Shown here one piece after another: positions 1-7,447 of a DNA stretch of 25,894 bases. Source of the stretch: Pseudomonadota bacterium (GTDB taxonomy: Bacteria; Pseudomonadota; Gammaproteobacteria; Steroidobacterales; Steroidobacteraceae). Where the stretch lies: the NCBI GenBank assembly GCA_023423065.1, contig JAFAGC010000001.1, positions 1-25,894 on the forward strand. Reading direction: 5' to 3'. The notes beneath the pieces were generated by a model. The model worked only from the letters and a program-made list of their open reading frames with translations. It was not told the origin of the DNA and made no database searches. Numbering within the stretch: position 1 is the stretch's first letter; the number at the start of each line of letters is the position of its first letter. The position numbers were made by a program, and so were the translations under genes.

Positions 1-104
1 GTTAATGGGGACATTCCTCATTTTGTTGTAACAATCGAAGGTGTCGCGCGAGCGGCGACGCCCCAGCCGATTGTTACAACAAAATGAGGAATGTCCCCAT
101 TAAC
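1..104. repeat. REP/MITE-like long palindrome, copy A
   Basis: Two perfect 37-bp inverted arms (1-37 and 68-104) enclose a 30-nt GC-rich centre, which holds a small dyad (GTCGC at 43-47, GCGAC at 55-59). The arms are AT-rich compared with the flanking genes. A diverged second copy lies at 14378-14474. The outer end supplies the stop codon of the minus-strand ParA gene (TAA at 102-100). The design resembles inverted REP pairs (BIMEs) or a short non-autonomous element. No transposase is visible, and the left flank is cut by the window edge, so target duplication cannot be judged. Confidence 0.8.
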
Positions 105-876
105 GCCCCAGGATGAACCGCGCGTCATGCGCGCCGGTCTCGTCGGAACCCTCGATCACGGCCTCGGGTGCCGGGACGACTTCGGGAGCGGGCTGCTCGG
201 CCAGGGGCGCCGGTTGCTCCAGCAACACACGTTCCGGCTCGAGCCAGGCCAGCAGGCTTTCCCACTGGGCGCGATCCTCCTTGACCACGTACGGCTTCAT
301 CTCGTGGATGCCGACGCCGAGTTCGGCGGCGCGCACGTAGTTCTGCGAATCCCGCACCGTCGCCACGATCGGGATGTCGAGTTTCTCGAGGAAGCGCATC
401 AGCGCCTGGAACATGAGCGTGTTCTTGCGCACGCGATTGGCGATCACGCCGATGCGGTTCTCGGCCCGCTTGATCTTCGCGACCAGCAGCAGGTCCGCGA
501 TGCAGCGCGACGCGGCATGGATGTCGATGTCCGAAGGCAGCACGGGCACCAGGACCTTGTTCGCGTCGCGCGTGATTTCGGGCAGCGCACGCGCCTCGAC
601 CGCCGCGGGGCTGTCCACGATCACCTTCTCGGTGCCGTCGGGAATGCGCATCTGCCACGCACGCGTCGTGCGCGAGTCCTGTTCGAACGTCGCAATGCCG
701 TGGATGTGCGCTTGCGGCGCCTTGCGCTTGCGCAGCCAGCGCGTCGCGGACCCTTGCGGATCGCGGTCCATGAGAACGGTCGAGTCGCCACGCTGCGCGA
801 AATACGCCGCGAGATTGATCGCGAGCGTCGTCTTTCCGGATCCCCCTTTAGGGTTTAGGACGACGATGCGTTGCAT
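100..876 (-). CDS. Orphan ParA/MinD-family ATPase
   Basis: The 258-aa product opens with a deviant Walker A motif (KGGSGKTT, residues 10-17) after a short beta strand. DRDPQGSA follows at about 37-44, and a switch-like VDSPA motif sits near residue 88, as in ParA-type dimerising ATPases that use nonspecific DNA as a matrix. The last ~45 residues are rich in Pro, Ala and Glu and are probably disordered. No ParB gene or recognisable parS site lies in the window, so the cargo is unknown; plasmid-style partition is not supported. The ATG at 876 is the first start before the Walker motif. The stop codon lies inside the flanking palindromic repeat, so repeat insertion may have set the present C-terminus. 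The family call is firm; the role is open. Confidence 0.85.
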   Translation of the reverse strand: MQRIVVLNPKGGSGKTTLAINLAAYFAQRGDSTVLMDRDPQGSATRWLRKRKAPQAHIHGIATFEQDSRTTRAWQMRIPDGTEKVIVDSPAAVEARALPEITRDANKVLVPVLPSDIDIHAASRCIADLLLVAKIKRAENRIGVIANRVRKNTLMFQALMRFLEKLDIPIVATVRDSQNYVRAAELGVGIHEMKPYVVKEDRAQWESLLAWLEPERVLLEQPAPLAEQPAPEVVPAPEAVIEGSDETGAHDARFILGR

Positions 877-890
877 GTGCGGGGCGCGCC

Positions 891-941
891 TCTTTCGAAG
901 GACTTGTCAGAATGTGGTTCTGATGTGAACTGCTCGAAAGA
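891..941. promoter_or_regulatory. Nested dyad upstream of the ParA-like gene
   Basis: Outer arms TCTTTCGA (891-898) and TCGAAAGA (934-941) are perfect inverted repeats. Inside them lie TCAGAA (907-912) and TTCTGA (918-923), also perfect. The two dyads are centred within one base of each other, 15-65 bp upstream of the ParA start. This could be an operator or an RNA hairpin in the leader. No bound regulator can be named. Confidence 0.4.
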
Positions 942-1034
942 CTAGCGACGCCGGTGGGGTGGCGCAACAAAGGTCCATGGTGACTGTGACCGCGGACACA
1001 GCGACTGCGGACTCGTGTTCCTAGGATGGATCCC

Positions 1035-1145
1035 ATGGAACGTTTTCTTCTTCTCTGGGACGAGCTCGACGACCTGATGGGCGCGAGCCGCTACATGGTG
1101 AAGAACACGGCGATGGCGATCTGGAGCAGCGTGCGCAAGCGCTGA
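1035..1145 (+). CDS. Small hypothetical protein (36 aa)
   Basis: An ATG at 1035 is preceded by an AGGA Shine-Dalgarno match (1023-1026) at about 8 nt. The 36 codons use the GC-rich third positions of neighbouring genes and end in TGA at 1143. The peptide is acidic in the middle (WDELDD) and basic at the end (VRKR), with Trp and Met residues spread as in a short amphipathic helix. It has no recognised domain. It sits between the divergent ParA-like gene and htpG, 70 nt ahead of htpG, and could be cotranscribed with it. I vaguely associate LWDELDD-type micro-proteins with related gammaproteobacteria but cannot verify this. Confidence 0.5.
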   Translation: MERFLLLWDELDDLMGASRYMVKNTAMAIWSSVRKR

Positions 1146-1173
1146 TCCGCCCCCGGCCTGAAGACCCGTTCCA

Positions 1174-1204
1174 GGGCTTGAATTAAAAAGCCCGCGCCCG
1201 CACC
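1174..1204 (+). promoter_or_regulatory. Possible heat-shock promoter or leader hairpin of htpG
   Basis: CTTGAAT (1177-1183), 13 nt, then CCCGCACC (1197-1204) loosely resembles the sigma32 pattern CTTGAA...CCCCATNT. The same bases form a 6-bp stem (GGGCTT 1174-1179 with AAGCCC 1188-1193). A start from this promoter would leave almost no leader before the ATG at 1216, so the call is weak. Confidence 0.2.
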
Positions 1205-1215
1205 CTCCGGGCGCC

Positions 1216-3120
1216 ATGACTACCTCAACCGCCCAAAATACGGCCGAAAACAAGGCCAGAGAAACCCTCGGTTTCCAGGCCGAGGTCCGTGAGCTCCTCA
1301 AGCTCATGATCCATTCGCTGTACAGCCACCGGGAGATCTTCCTGCGTGAGCTGATCTCCAACGCCTCCGACGCCAACGACAAGTTGCGCTTCGAATCGCT
1401 GAGCAAGCCTGAGCTGATGGCGGGAGACACCGAGCTCGCCATCTGGATCGAGGTGGACAAGGACAAGGGCACGCTTTCCATCCGCGACAACGGCATCGGC
1501 ATGAGCCGCGAGGAGGCGATCTCGAACCTCGGCACCATCGCGCGCTCGGGCACCGCGGAATTCTTCAAGAAGCTCTCGGGCGATCAGCAGAAGGATTCGC
1601 AGCTCATCGGCCAGTTCGGCGTCGGGTTCTATTCCTCGTTCATCGTGGCCGACCGGGTCACCGTGTTGTCGCGCCGTGCGGGGCTGCCGGCTTCCGAGGG
1701 CGTGCGCTGGGAATCGGCCGCGGACGGCGAGTTCACCATCGAATCCACCGAGCGCCCCGAGCGCGGCACCACCATCGTCCTGCACCTCAAGGAAGAGGCG
1801 AAGGAATTTCTCGATACCTGGCAGCTGCGCTCGCTGGTACGGCGTTACTCCGATCACATCGCCTTTCCCGTGCGCATGGCCAAGGAAGGCGCCGCGACGC
1901 TCGAATACGAGGCCGTCAACCGCGGCACCGCGCTGTGGGCGCGGCCGAAGTCCGAGATCAAGGACGAGGAATACATCGAGTTCTTCCATGCGCTGTCGCA
2001 CGGCTCCGGCGACCCACTCACGTGGTCGCACAACCGCGTGGAAGGCAAACGCGATTACACGAGCCTCATCTACATCCCGGCGGCAGCGCCGTTCGACCTG
2101 TGGCAACGCGACGGCGCGCGCGGGCTCAAGCTCTACGTGCGGCGCGTGTTCATCATGGACGACGCCGAACAGTTCCTGCCGCTGTATCTGCGCTTCGTGA
2201 AGGGGGTGCTCGATTCGGCGGACCTGCCTCTCAACGTGTCGCGCGAACTGCTGCAGAACGACGCCGAGGTCGACGCGATGCGCGGCGCACTGACGCGGCG
2301 CGTGCTCGACATGCTGGCCAAGCTCGCGAAGGACGAGCCGGAAAAGTACCGGACTTTCTGGCGCGAATTCGGCGCGGTGCTCAAGGAAGGCCTCGCCGAG
2401 GATTACGCCAACCGCGACAAGCTGTTGCCGCTGCTGCGCTTCGCGACCACCAACCAGGAAGGCGACGCCGAGGAAACCTCGCTCGCCGACCATGTCGGCC
2501 GCATGCAGACCGGCCAGGACAAGATCTACTACGTCGTCGGCGAAAGCCTGGCGGCGGCACGCAGCCATCCGGCCATCGAGGCGCTGCGCGCGCACAACGT
2601 CGAGGTGCTGTTGTTAGGCCGGCGCATCGACGCCTGGGTCATGGATCACCTGCGCGACTTCGAAGGCAAGCAATTCAAGGACGCGACGCGCGGCGATCTC
2701 GAGCTCGGCAGCCTCGCGAGCGCCGAGGAGAAGAAAAAGGCCGAGGAGCTGCTCGAGGAGAGCAAGCCGCTGCTCAAGCGCGTCAAGGATTCGCTCGGCG
2801 ACCGGGTCTCGGAAGTGCGCGTGAGCACGCGACTCAAGGATTCGGCGGCGGTGCTGGTCGCGGGTGAGCACGATCTGTCCGCGCCGCTGCGGCGCGCCCT
2901 CGAGGCCGCGGGCCAGAAGGCACCGGAGAGCAAACCGGTTCTCGAACTCAACGTCGAGCACCACGTGGTGAAGTACCTCGAACAACGGAAAGAGGCGCAG
3001 GATTTCGACGAGCTCGCGCTCGTGTTATACGAGCAGGCGTTGCTCGCCGAAGGTGCGCAGTTGCCCGACCCGGGCGCATTCGTGAAGAGGCTCAATCACC
3101 TGTGGACGCGACTTGAGTAA
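1216..3120 (+). CDS. htpG: Chaperone protein HtpG (Hsp90)
   Basis: This 634-aa protein has the full bacterial Hsp90 layout: N-terminal GHKL ATPase domain, middle domain and C-terminal dimerisation domain. The ATP site shows ELISNASDA (E45, N49, D52), DNGIGM from D91, GQFGVGFYS and a GTT motif near residue 180. The middle domain has the family motif LPLNVSRELLQ. Length is close to the ~624 aa of E. coli HtpG. The C-terminus ends in TRLE without the MEEVD tail that recruits TPR cochaperones to cytosolic eukaryotic Hsp90. The start lacks a strong Shine-Dalgarno site but is the only ATG before the conserved region. The last 8 nt overlap the next gene, which begins a run with a TPR protein and an AAA ATPase. 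Confidence 0.97.
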   Translation: MTTSTAQNTAENKARETLGFQAEVRELLKLMIHSLYSHREIFLRELISNASDANDKLRFESLSKPELMAGDTELAIWIEVDKDKGTLSIRDNGIGMSREEAISNLGTIARSGTAEFFKKLSGDQQKDSQLIGQFGVGFYSSFIVADRVTVLSRRAGLPASEGVRWESAADGEFTIESTERPERGTTIVLHLKEEAKEFLDTWQLRSLVRRYSDHIAFPVRMAKEGAATLEYEAVNRGTALWARPKSEIKDEEYIEFFHALSHGSGDPLTWSHNRVEGKRDYTSLIYIPAAAPFDLWQRDGARGLKLYVRRVFIMDDAEQFLPLYLRFVKGVLDSADLPLNVSRELLQNDAEVDAMRGALTRRVLDMLAKLAKDEPEKYRTFWREFGAVLKEGLAEDYANRDKLLPLLRFATTNQEGDAEETSLADHVGRMQTGQDKIYYVVGESLAAARSHPAIEALRAHNVEVLLLGRRIDAWVMDHLRDFEGKQFKDATRGDLELGSLASAEEKKKAEELLEESKPLLKRVKDSLGDRVSEVRVSTRLKDSAAVLVAGEHDLSAPLRRALEAAGQKAPESKPVLELNVEHHVVKYLEQRKEAQDFDELALVLYEQALLAEGAQLPDPGAFVKRLNHLWTRLE

Positions 3121-3577
3121 CGACGAGCTGCTGAGACCGACGCTCTCGGAATACCGCCAGGCTCCCGCGCTCTACAACTCGACCGGATTCGCGTTGTCGG
3201 CGTTCTTCGGCGGTCCCCTGGGCGCGGTCCTCTTCGGCCTGTTCAACAGCCAGAAACTCTCGCGGCTGTCGGCCGACCTGCCCGTGTTCGCCGCGCTGTG
3301 CGCGGCGGCCTTTCTCGTCGTCTATCTTTTCGACGGATCGGGCGTGCTGGCCTCGCTCGGCGAGACGCTCGGGACGAACCCGGCCCGCACGGTGCAGATC
3401 GTCGCGCTGGCGCTCGGCTGCTTCGGCGCCATCTACTTCCTGCAGCGCAAGTACTACCGCGCGGGGCAGGTGAGCGGCGCGAAGCCGTTGTCGGCCTGGG
3501 TGCCGGGCATCGTCGCCGTGGTGCTGGGGACGGGCGCAAATGTCGTCTTCGTCCGCTGGATTCTCGCGCATCATTGA
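3113..3577 (+). CDS. Four-helix membrane protein of unknown function
   Basis: The 154-aa product starts at TTG 3113, inside the htpG end, which suggests translational coupling. Four hydrophobic segments are visible at about residues 24-44, 55-74, 91-113 and 127-150, so it is probably an inner-membrane protein with little soluble mass. A short polar N-terminus (about 20 residues) precedes the first helix. I recognise no family. The stop is 4 nt before the TPR gene, so the htpG-membrane protein-TPR-AAA block looks like one operon. The TTG start is inferred because it is the first start in frame and there is no ATG before helix 1. Confidence 0.75.
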   Translation: MSNDELLRPTLSEYRQAPALYNSTGFALSAFFGGPLGAVLFGLFNSQKLSRLSADLPVFAALCAAAFLVVYLFDGSGVLASLGETLGTNPARTVQIVALALGCFGAIYFLQRKYYRAGQVSGAKPLSAWVPGIVAVVLGTGANVVFVRWILAHH

Positions 3578-3581
3578 GGTC

Positions 3582-4466
3582 ATGAACGATTCCGATCTCC
3601 AGGGCGGCGGACCCACGACCGCCGCGATGTATGCCGAGCAGGCGTTCTATTTTCTCGAGCGCCGCCGCATCGCGGACGCGCGCCGCGTGCTCGCCGAAGG
3701 CCTCGCGAAATATCCCCAGGATCCGGACCTGCTGTTCCACAGCGCCCAGGCCGACTGGTTCGCCGGCGACGCGCAGCGCGCGGAGGAAACGGCGCGCCAG
3801 GTGCTGGTCGCCTCTCCCCACCACGCGCCGGCCCGCGAGCTGCTCGCCTCGCTGCTCACCGAGCGCAACGAATTCGCCGACGCGGAGCTGCTGCTCATCG
3901 GGCTGCTGCGCGATTACCCCGAAAACGCGGATCTCTACGGCCGTTACGCGCGGCTCATGCTGCGCACGTTGCACCTCGACAAGGCCGAGCAGCTCGCGCG
4001 TGAAGGGCTGCGCTACGACCCGGAGAACGACGAATGCCTGCTGGCGGCCGCGCTCTGCGACACGGCCCGCGGTGGAAGGCAGAACGAGGCCCTGGCCAAA
4101 CTACTGCAGGCGCACCCCGAATCGCTGAGCTCGGTGCATGCGCTGGTGGTCGCGCTGGTCGACGGCGGACGCATCGACGAGGCACACCGCATCGCGCAGG
4201 GCGCGATGCGCGCGGATCCGGCCAACGAAAACCTCGTCACGCTGGTGCGCGAGCTGCGCATCCAGAATCACTGGAGCATGAAACCGTTGTGGCCGCTGCA
4301 GCGCTGGGGCTGGGGCGCCTCCATCGCGATGTGGATAGGCGGCATCGTCGTGATCCGCGGGCTCGCGAAGTCGGCGCCGGAACTCGCCACCCCGGTCGCA
4401 TTCGCGTGGCTGGCCTACGCGATCTACAGCTGGGTCTGGCCGCCACTCATCAGGCGATTTCTGTGA
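3582..4466 (+). CDS. TPR-repeat protein with C-terminal membrane anchor
   Basis: Starting at ATG 3582 the product is 294 aa. Residues ~15-225 are a string of helix-turn-helix repeats with TPR spacing and residues (for example ADARRVLAEGLAKYPQDPDL and DKAEQLAREGLRYDPENDEC). Two hydrophobic helices close the protein (about 243-262 and 267-290), so the TPR array should be membrane-tethered. An in-frame start at 3540 would overlap the previous gene by 38 nt and is less likely. The gene overlaps the AAA ATPase by the 4-nt GTGA sequence. TPR arrays dock peptides; here they could link HtpG or clients to the ATPase. Function is inferred from context only. Confidence 0.8.
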   Translation: MNDSDLQGGGPTTAAMYAEQAFYFLERRRIADARRVLAEGLAKYPQDPDLLFHSAQADWFAGDAQRAEETARQVLVASPHHAPARELLASLLTERNEFADAELLLIGLLRDYPENADLYGRYARLMLRTLHLDKAEQLAREGLRYDPENDECLLAAALCDTARGGRQNEALAKLLQAHPESLSSVHALVVALVDGGRIDEAHRIAQGAMRADPANENLVTLVRELRIQNHWSMKPLWPLQRWGWGASIAMWIGGIVVIRGLAKSAPELATPVAFAWLAYAIYSWVWPPLIRRFL

Positions 4467-5623
4467 ACGACACTCCGCGGACATTGGCCGAGCTCGAGGC
4501 GAAACTGCTCGGCGACCCGTTCGACACCGCGACCCGCCTCGAATACGCGCGCGCGCTGCTCGCGGCTTCGCGCGAGACCGACGCGCTGACGCAATACGAG
4601 CTGGCGCGCAAGCATGGCAACGCGCCGCCGCTGGATGAATTCGAGCGACTGCGTGCTCCGCCGCCGCCGCGCGAGCCCGTCAAACTATCCATCGTCGCGG
4701 GCGGCGTGCCGGATGCGCGCGGCGCCGAGGTCGTTTCCATCGCCCGCCCGGTCGCGGAGAAGGACAAGACGCGCTTCATGCACATCGCCGGCATGGAGGA
4801 CCTCAAGAAGTCGATCCGGCTGCAGATCATCGAGCCGTTCCTCAATCCCGGACTGTTCGCGAAATTCCGCAAGAAGGCCGGCGGCGGAATCCTGCTCTAC
4901 GGACCGCCGGGCTGCGGCAAGACGATGCTGGCGCGCGCGGTCGCCAACGAATGCAACGCGAGCTTCCTCGCCATCGGCATCGCCGAGATCCTGTCGATGT
5001 GGCAGGGCGAGAGCGAGCGCAATCTCGCGCTGATGTTCGAGAAGGCGCGCGCGCAGAAACCCTGCGTGATGTTCTTCGACGAGCTCGATGCGCTCGCGTT
5101 CGCGCGTTCGAAGGCGAGCTCCGACGTCAGCCGCAAGATCGTCAATGAATTCCTGTCGCAGCTCGACGGCTTCGACAACCAGAACGACCAGGTGCTGATC
5201 CTCGCCGCGACCAACATGCCCTGGGACGTGGACCCGGCGATGAAGCGGCCGGGCCGCTTCGCGCGGCAGGTGTTCGTGCCGCCGCCGGACGCGCCGGCGC
5301 GGGCGCGCATCATCGAGCTCGCGCTCGAGAGCGTGCCCCACGGGCAGGTCGACGTGGGCGCGATCGCGAAGATCACCGAGCAGTATTCGGGGGCCGACGT
5401 CGACGCGCTCGTCGAGCGCGCCAAGGAGTACGTGCTCACCGAGTATCTCGAGACCCGTCGCGAGCGCGAGATCACGCAGGAAGACCTGGTGCGCGCCGCC
5501 GGGGAACTCGTCCCGACCACCCAGGACTGGCTGCGTACCGCGCGCAATCTCGTCAAATACGCCGGTGGCGACGACAGCTACCGCGACCTCGAGAAGTACC
5601 TCAAGGCCAACAAGCTCATATAA
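4463..5623 (+). CDS. Classical AAA ATPase with TPR-like N-terminus
   Basis: The 386-aa product starts at GTG 4463, sharing GTGA with the TPR gene's stop. Residues ~5-60 form helices of TPR character, and a linker with a PPPP run follows. The single AAA module has GPPGCGKT (147-154), Walker B FFDELDA (204-210), sensor-1 N251 and an arginine-finger motif RPGRF (262-266), as in the VCP/FtsH/proteasomal-ATPase class. No peptidase domain or transmembrane helix is present, so it should act as an unfoldase or remodeller rather than a protease. Cotranscription with htpG and a membrane TPR protein suggests a proteostasis role. A longer frame opening at 4034 is a shadow across the TPR gene. Confidence 0.88.
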   Translation: MNDTPRTLAELEAKLLGDPFDTATRLEYARALLAASRETDALTQYELARKHGNAPPLDEFERLRAPPPPREPVKLSIVAGGVPDARGAEVVSIARPVAEKDKTRFMHIAGMEDLKKSIRLQIIEPFLNPGLFAKFRKKAGGGILLYGPPGCGKTMLARAVANECNASFLAIGIAEILSMWQGESERNLALMFEKARAQKPCVMFFDELDALAFARSKASSDVSRKIVNEFLSQLDGFDNQNDQVLILAATNMPWDVDPAMKRPGRFARQVFVPPPDAPARARIIELALESVPHGQVDVGAIAKITEQYSGADVDALVERAKEYVLTEYLETRREREITQEDLVRAAGELVPTTQDWLRTARNLVKYAGGDDSYRDLEKYLKANKLI

Positions 5624-5624
5624 T
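5619..5624 (+). promoter_or_regulatory. Perfect -10 box candidate before the FKBP gene
   Basis: TATAAT at 5619-5624 overlaps the stop codon of the AAA gene, 34 nt before the FKBP start. No convincing -35 hexamer lies 16-18 nt upstream. It may let the FKBP-amidohydrolase-hydrolase operon be transcribed separately from the htpG block. Confidence 0.4.
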
Positions 5625-5657
5625 CCGGGCCCTCACATTCGATGGGAGGTCCTCGCG

Positions 5658-6152
5658 ATGAGAACGAAGTCACTGGCATTCGCGTTGCTCGCCTGCCTGC
5701 TCGTGGCCTGTTCGCAGCGCGAGAAACCCGCCACGCCGGCCACTGAAGATGCGGCGCCGTCGGCGACATCCTCATCCGCCGATCAACCGACCCCAGGAGC
5801 CGAAAACATGGCATTTCAGAAGATCGACATCGAGTCCGGATCGGGCGCCGAAATCAAGTCCGGACAGTTCGCGCTGGTTCACTACACGGGCTGGCTGTAC
5901 GACGCGGCCGCGCCCGAGAACAAGGGCAAGAAATTCGACAGCTCGGTCGATCGCAACGAGCCCTTCGAATTTCCCGTCGGTGGCCAGCGCGTCATCCGCG
6001 GATGGGACGAAGGCGTGGTCGGCATGAAGGTCGGCGGCAAGCGCCGCCTCATCATTCCGCCCGACATGGGATACGGCGATCGTGGCGCGGGCGGTGTGAT
6101 CCCGGGCGGCGCCACGCTGGTGTTCGACGTCGAGCTCGTGGAGATCCGTTGA
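5658..6152 (+). CDS. FKBP-type peptidyl-prolyl isomerase, lipoprotein
   Basis: ATG 5658 follows a GGGAGG site (5644-5649) by 8 nt and gives 164 aa. The N-terminus is a lipoprotein signal with lipobox LVAC (Cys18, Ser at +2), then a ~30-residue Ala/Thr/Ser/Pro linker. The last ~100 residues are one FKBP domain with HYTGWLYD, FDSS, VIRGWDEG, IIPPDMGYGDRGAG and VFDVELVEI. It should catalyse cis-trans isomerisation of prolyl bonds in envelope proteins; Ser at +2 favours outer-membrane sorting. A second start with its own ribosome site lies inside at 5808 and would yield the bare 114-aa domain in the cytoplasm. The stop shares one base with the amidohydrolase start. Confidence 0.93.
   Translation: MRTKSLAFALLACLLVACSQREKPATPATEDAAPSATSSSADQPTPGAENMAFQKIDIESGSGAEIKSGQFALVHYTGWLYDAAAPENKGKKFDSSVDRNEPFEFPVGGQRVIRGWDEGVVGMKVGGKRRLIIPPDMGYGDRGAGGVIPGGATLVFDVELVEIR
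5795..5810 (+). promoter_or_regulatory. Internal ribosome site and start in the FKBP gene
   Basis: AGGAG (5795-5799), 8 nt, then ATG (5808-5810), in frame at the exact boundary between the lipoprotein linker and the FKBP fold. Translation from here would give a 114-aa cytosolic FKBP without signal peptide. Confidence 0.45.
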
Positions 6153-7447
6153 TGCGGGGCGCGGCCGCGCTGGCCCTGACTACCGTCCTCGCGGCCGCGG
6201 CCGCGGCGGCGGCGGCGCAGGCGGCCACGCTGGTGCATGCCGGCCGCTTGATCGACGGGGTTTCGGATAACGTCCGGACCAACCAGACGGTCGTCGTGGA
6301 GAACGGCAGGATCACCGCGATCGAGGCCGGCTTCCGCCAGCCCGCTCCCGGCGATCGCGTGATCGATCTTCGCCAGGGCACGCTCATGCCCGGCTGGTTC
6401 GACATGCACGTGCACCTGACCGGCGAATACAGCCGCACCTCCGAGATCGACAGCTACAAGAAGAATGAAGGCGACGTCGTCGTCGATGGCGTGGTGTACG
6501 CGAAGCGCACACTCGAGGCGGGCTTCACGACGGTGCGCGACCTCGGCGACTCGTATCGCGCGGCGATCTCGCTGCGCAATGCGATCAATGCCGGCAAGGT
6601 GCCCGGACCGCGCATCGTCGCGGCGGGCAAGGCCATCGCCACCACCGGCGGCCACGCCGATCCCACGAACGGCTGGGCGCGCAAGTTCCCGGCCGATCCG
6701 GGCCCGGCCGACGGTGTCGTCAACGGCGTCGAGGACGCGCGCAAGGCGGTACGGCAGCGTTACAAGGACGGCTCGGACACCATCAAGATCACGGCCACGG
6801 GCGGCGTGTTGTCGATCGCGAAGAACGGTCTCAATCCGCAATTCACGGAGGAGGAGATCCGCGCCATCGTTTCGACCGCGCGCGACTACGGCTTCAGGGT
6901 CGCGGCGCATGGCCACGGCGCCGAGGGCATCAAGCGCGCGATCCGCGGCGGCGTCGATTCGATCGAACACGGCACGTTCATGGACGACGAGGGCATGAAG
7001 CTCATGAAGGAACGCGGCACCTACTACGTGCCGACGATCTCGGCCGGGCGCTGGGTGTTCGACCAGGCGCAGGATCCAAACTACTTTCCGCCGGTCGTGC
7101 GTCCCAAGGCGCTGCAGGTGGGCCCCCAGATCCAGGGTACGTTCGCGAAGGCCTACAAGGCCGGCGTGAAGATCATGTTCGGCACCGATTCCGGCGTCGG
7201 CAAACACGGCGACAATGCGCGCGAGTTCGCGCTCATGGTCGAAAGCGGCATGCCCGCGATGGAGGCGATCCGCGCCGCGACCTCGGTTCCCGCGAAGTTC
7301 CTCGACCTGTTCGACCAGACCGGCAGCATCGCGGTGGGCAAGCTCGGCGAGCTGGTCGGTGTGCCGGGCGATCCGCTCACCGACATCAAGGTCACGGAGC
7401 GCGTGGTGTTCGTCATGAAGGACGACACCGTCTACAAGGCTCCGTGA
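6152..7447 (+). CDS. Exported amidohydrolase (imidazolonepropionase-like)
   Basis: This 431-aa metal-dependent hydrolase starts at ATG 6152, overlapping the FKBP stop in TGATG. A signal peptide with an alanine run ends near QAA (about residue 24), so the enzyme is probably periplasmic. The TIM-barrel metal ligands are visible: HVH (86-88), the probable carboxylated Lys212 (TIKIT), His253/His255 (HGHG), His273 (EHGT) and Asp346 (GTDSG). This pattern fits the amidohydrolase subgroup that includes Xaa-Pro dipeptidases and other peptidase-like members. The substrate cannot be read from the sequence; N-acyl or dipeptide bonds are the best guess. The next gene follows through another TGATG overlap. 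Confidence 0.9.
   Translation: MRGAAALALTTVLAAAAAAAAAQAATLVHAGRLIDGVSDNVRTNQTVVVENGRITAIEAGFRQPAPGDRVIDLRQGTLMPGWFDMHVHLTGEYSRTSEIDSYKKNEGDVVVDGVVYAKRTLEAGFTTVRDLGDSYRAAISLRNAINAGKVPGPRIVAAGKAIATTGGHADPTNGWARKFPADPGPADGVVNGVEDARKAVRQRYKDGSDTIKITATGGVLSIAKNGLNPQFTEEEIRAIVSTARDYGFRVAAHGHGAEGIKRAIRGGVDSIEHGTFMDDEGMKLMKERGTYYVPTISAGRWVFDQAQDPNYFPPVVRPKALQVGPQIQGTFAKAYKAGVKIMFGTDSGVGKHGDNAREFALMVESGMPAMEAIRAATSVPAKFLDLFDQTGSIAVGKLGELVGVPGDPLTDIKVTERVVFVMKDDTVYKAP

Noticed and set aside
100..876. Plasmid-type ParAB partition locus
   Set aside because: No ParB gene, no parS-like site and chromosomal neighbours; only an orphan ParA-family ATPase is supported.
1225..2595. 456-aa minus-strand frame opposite htpG
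   Set aside because: Arg/His/Val-rich shadow of a GC-rich gene; htpG has full family motifs on the plus strand.
4034..4462. N-terminal extension of the AAA ATPase
   Set aside because: It lies inside the TPR gene in another frame and is Arg-rich nonsense; the GTG at 4463 overlaps the TPR stop in a normal coupling pattern.
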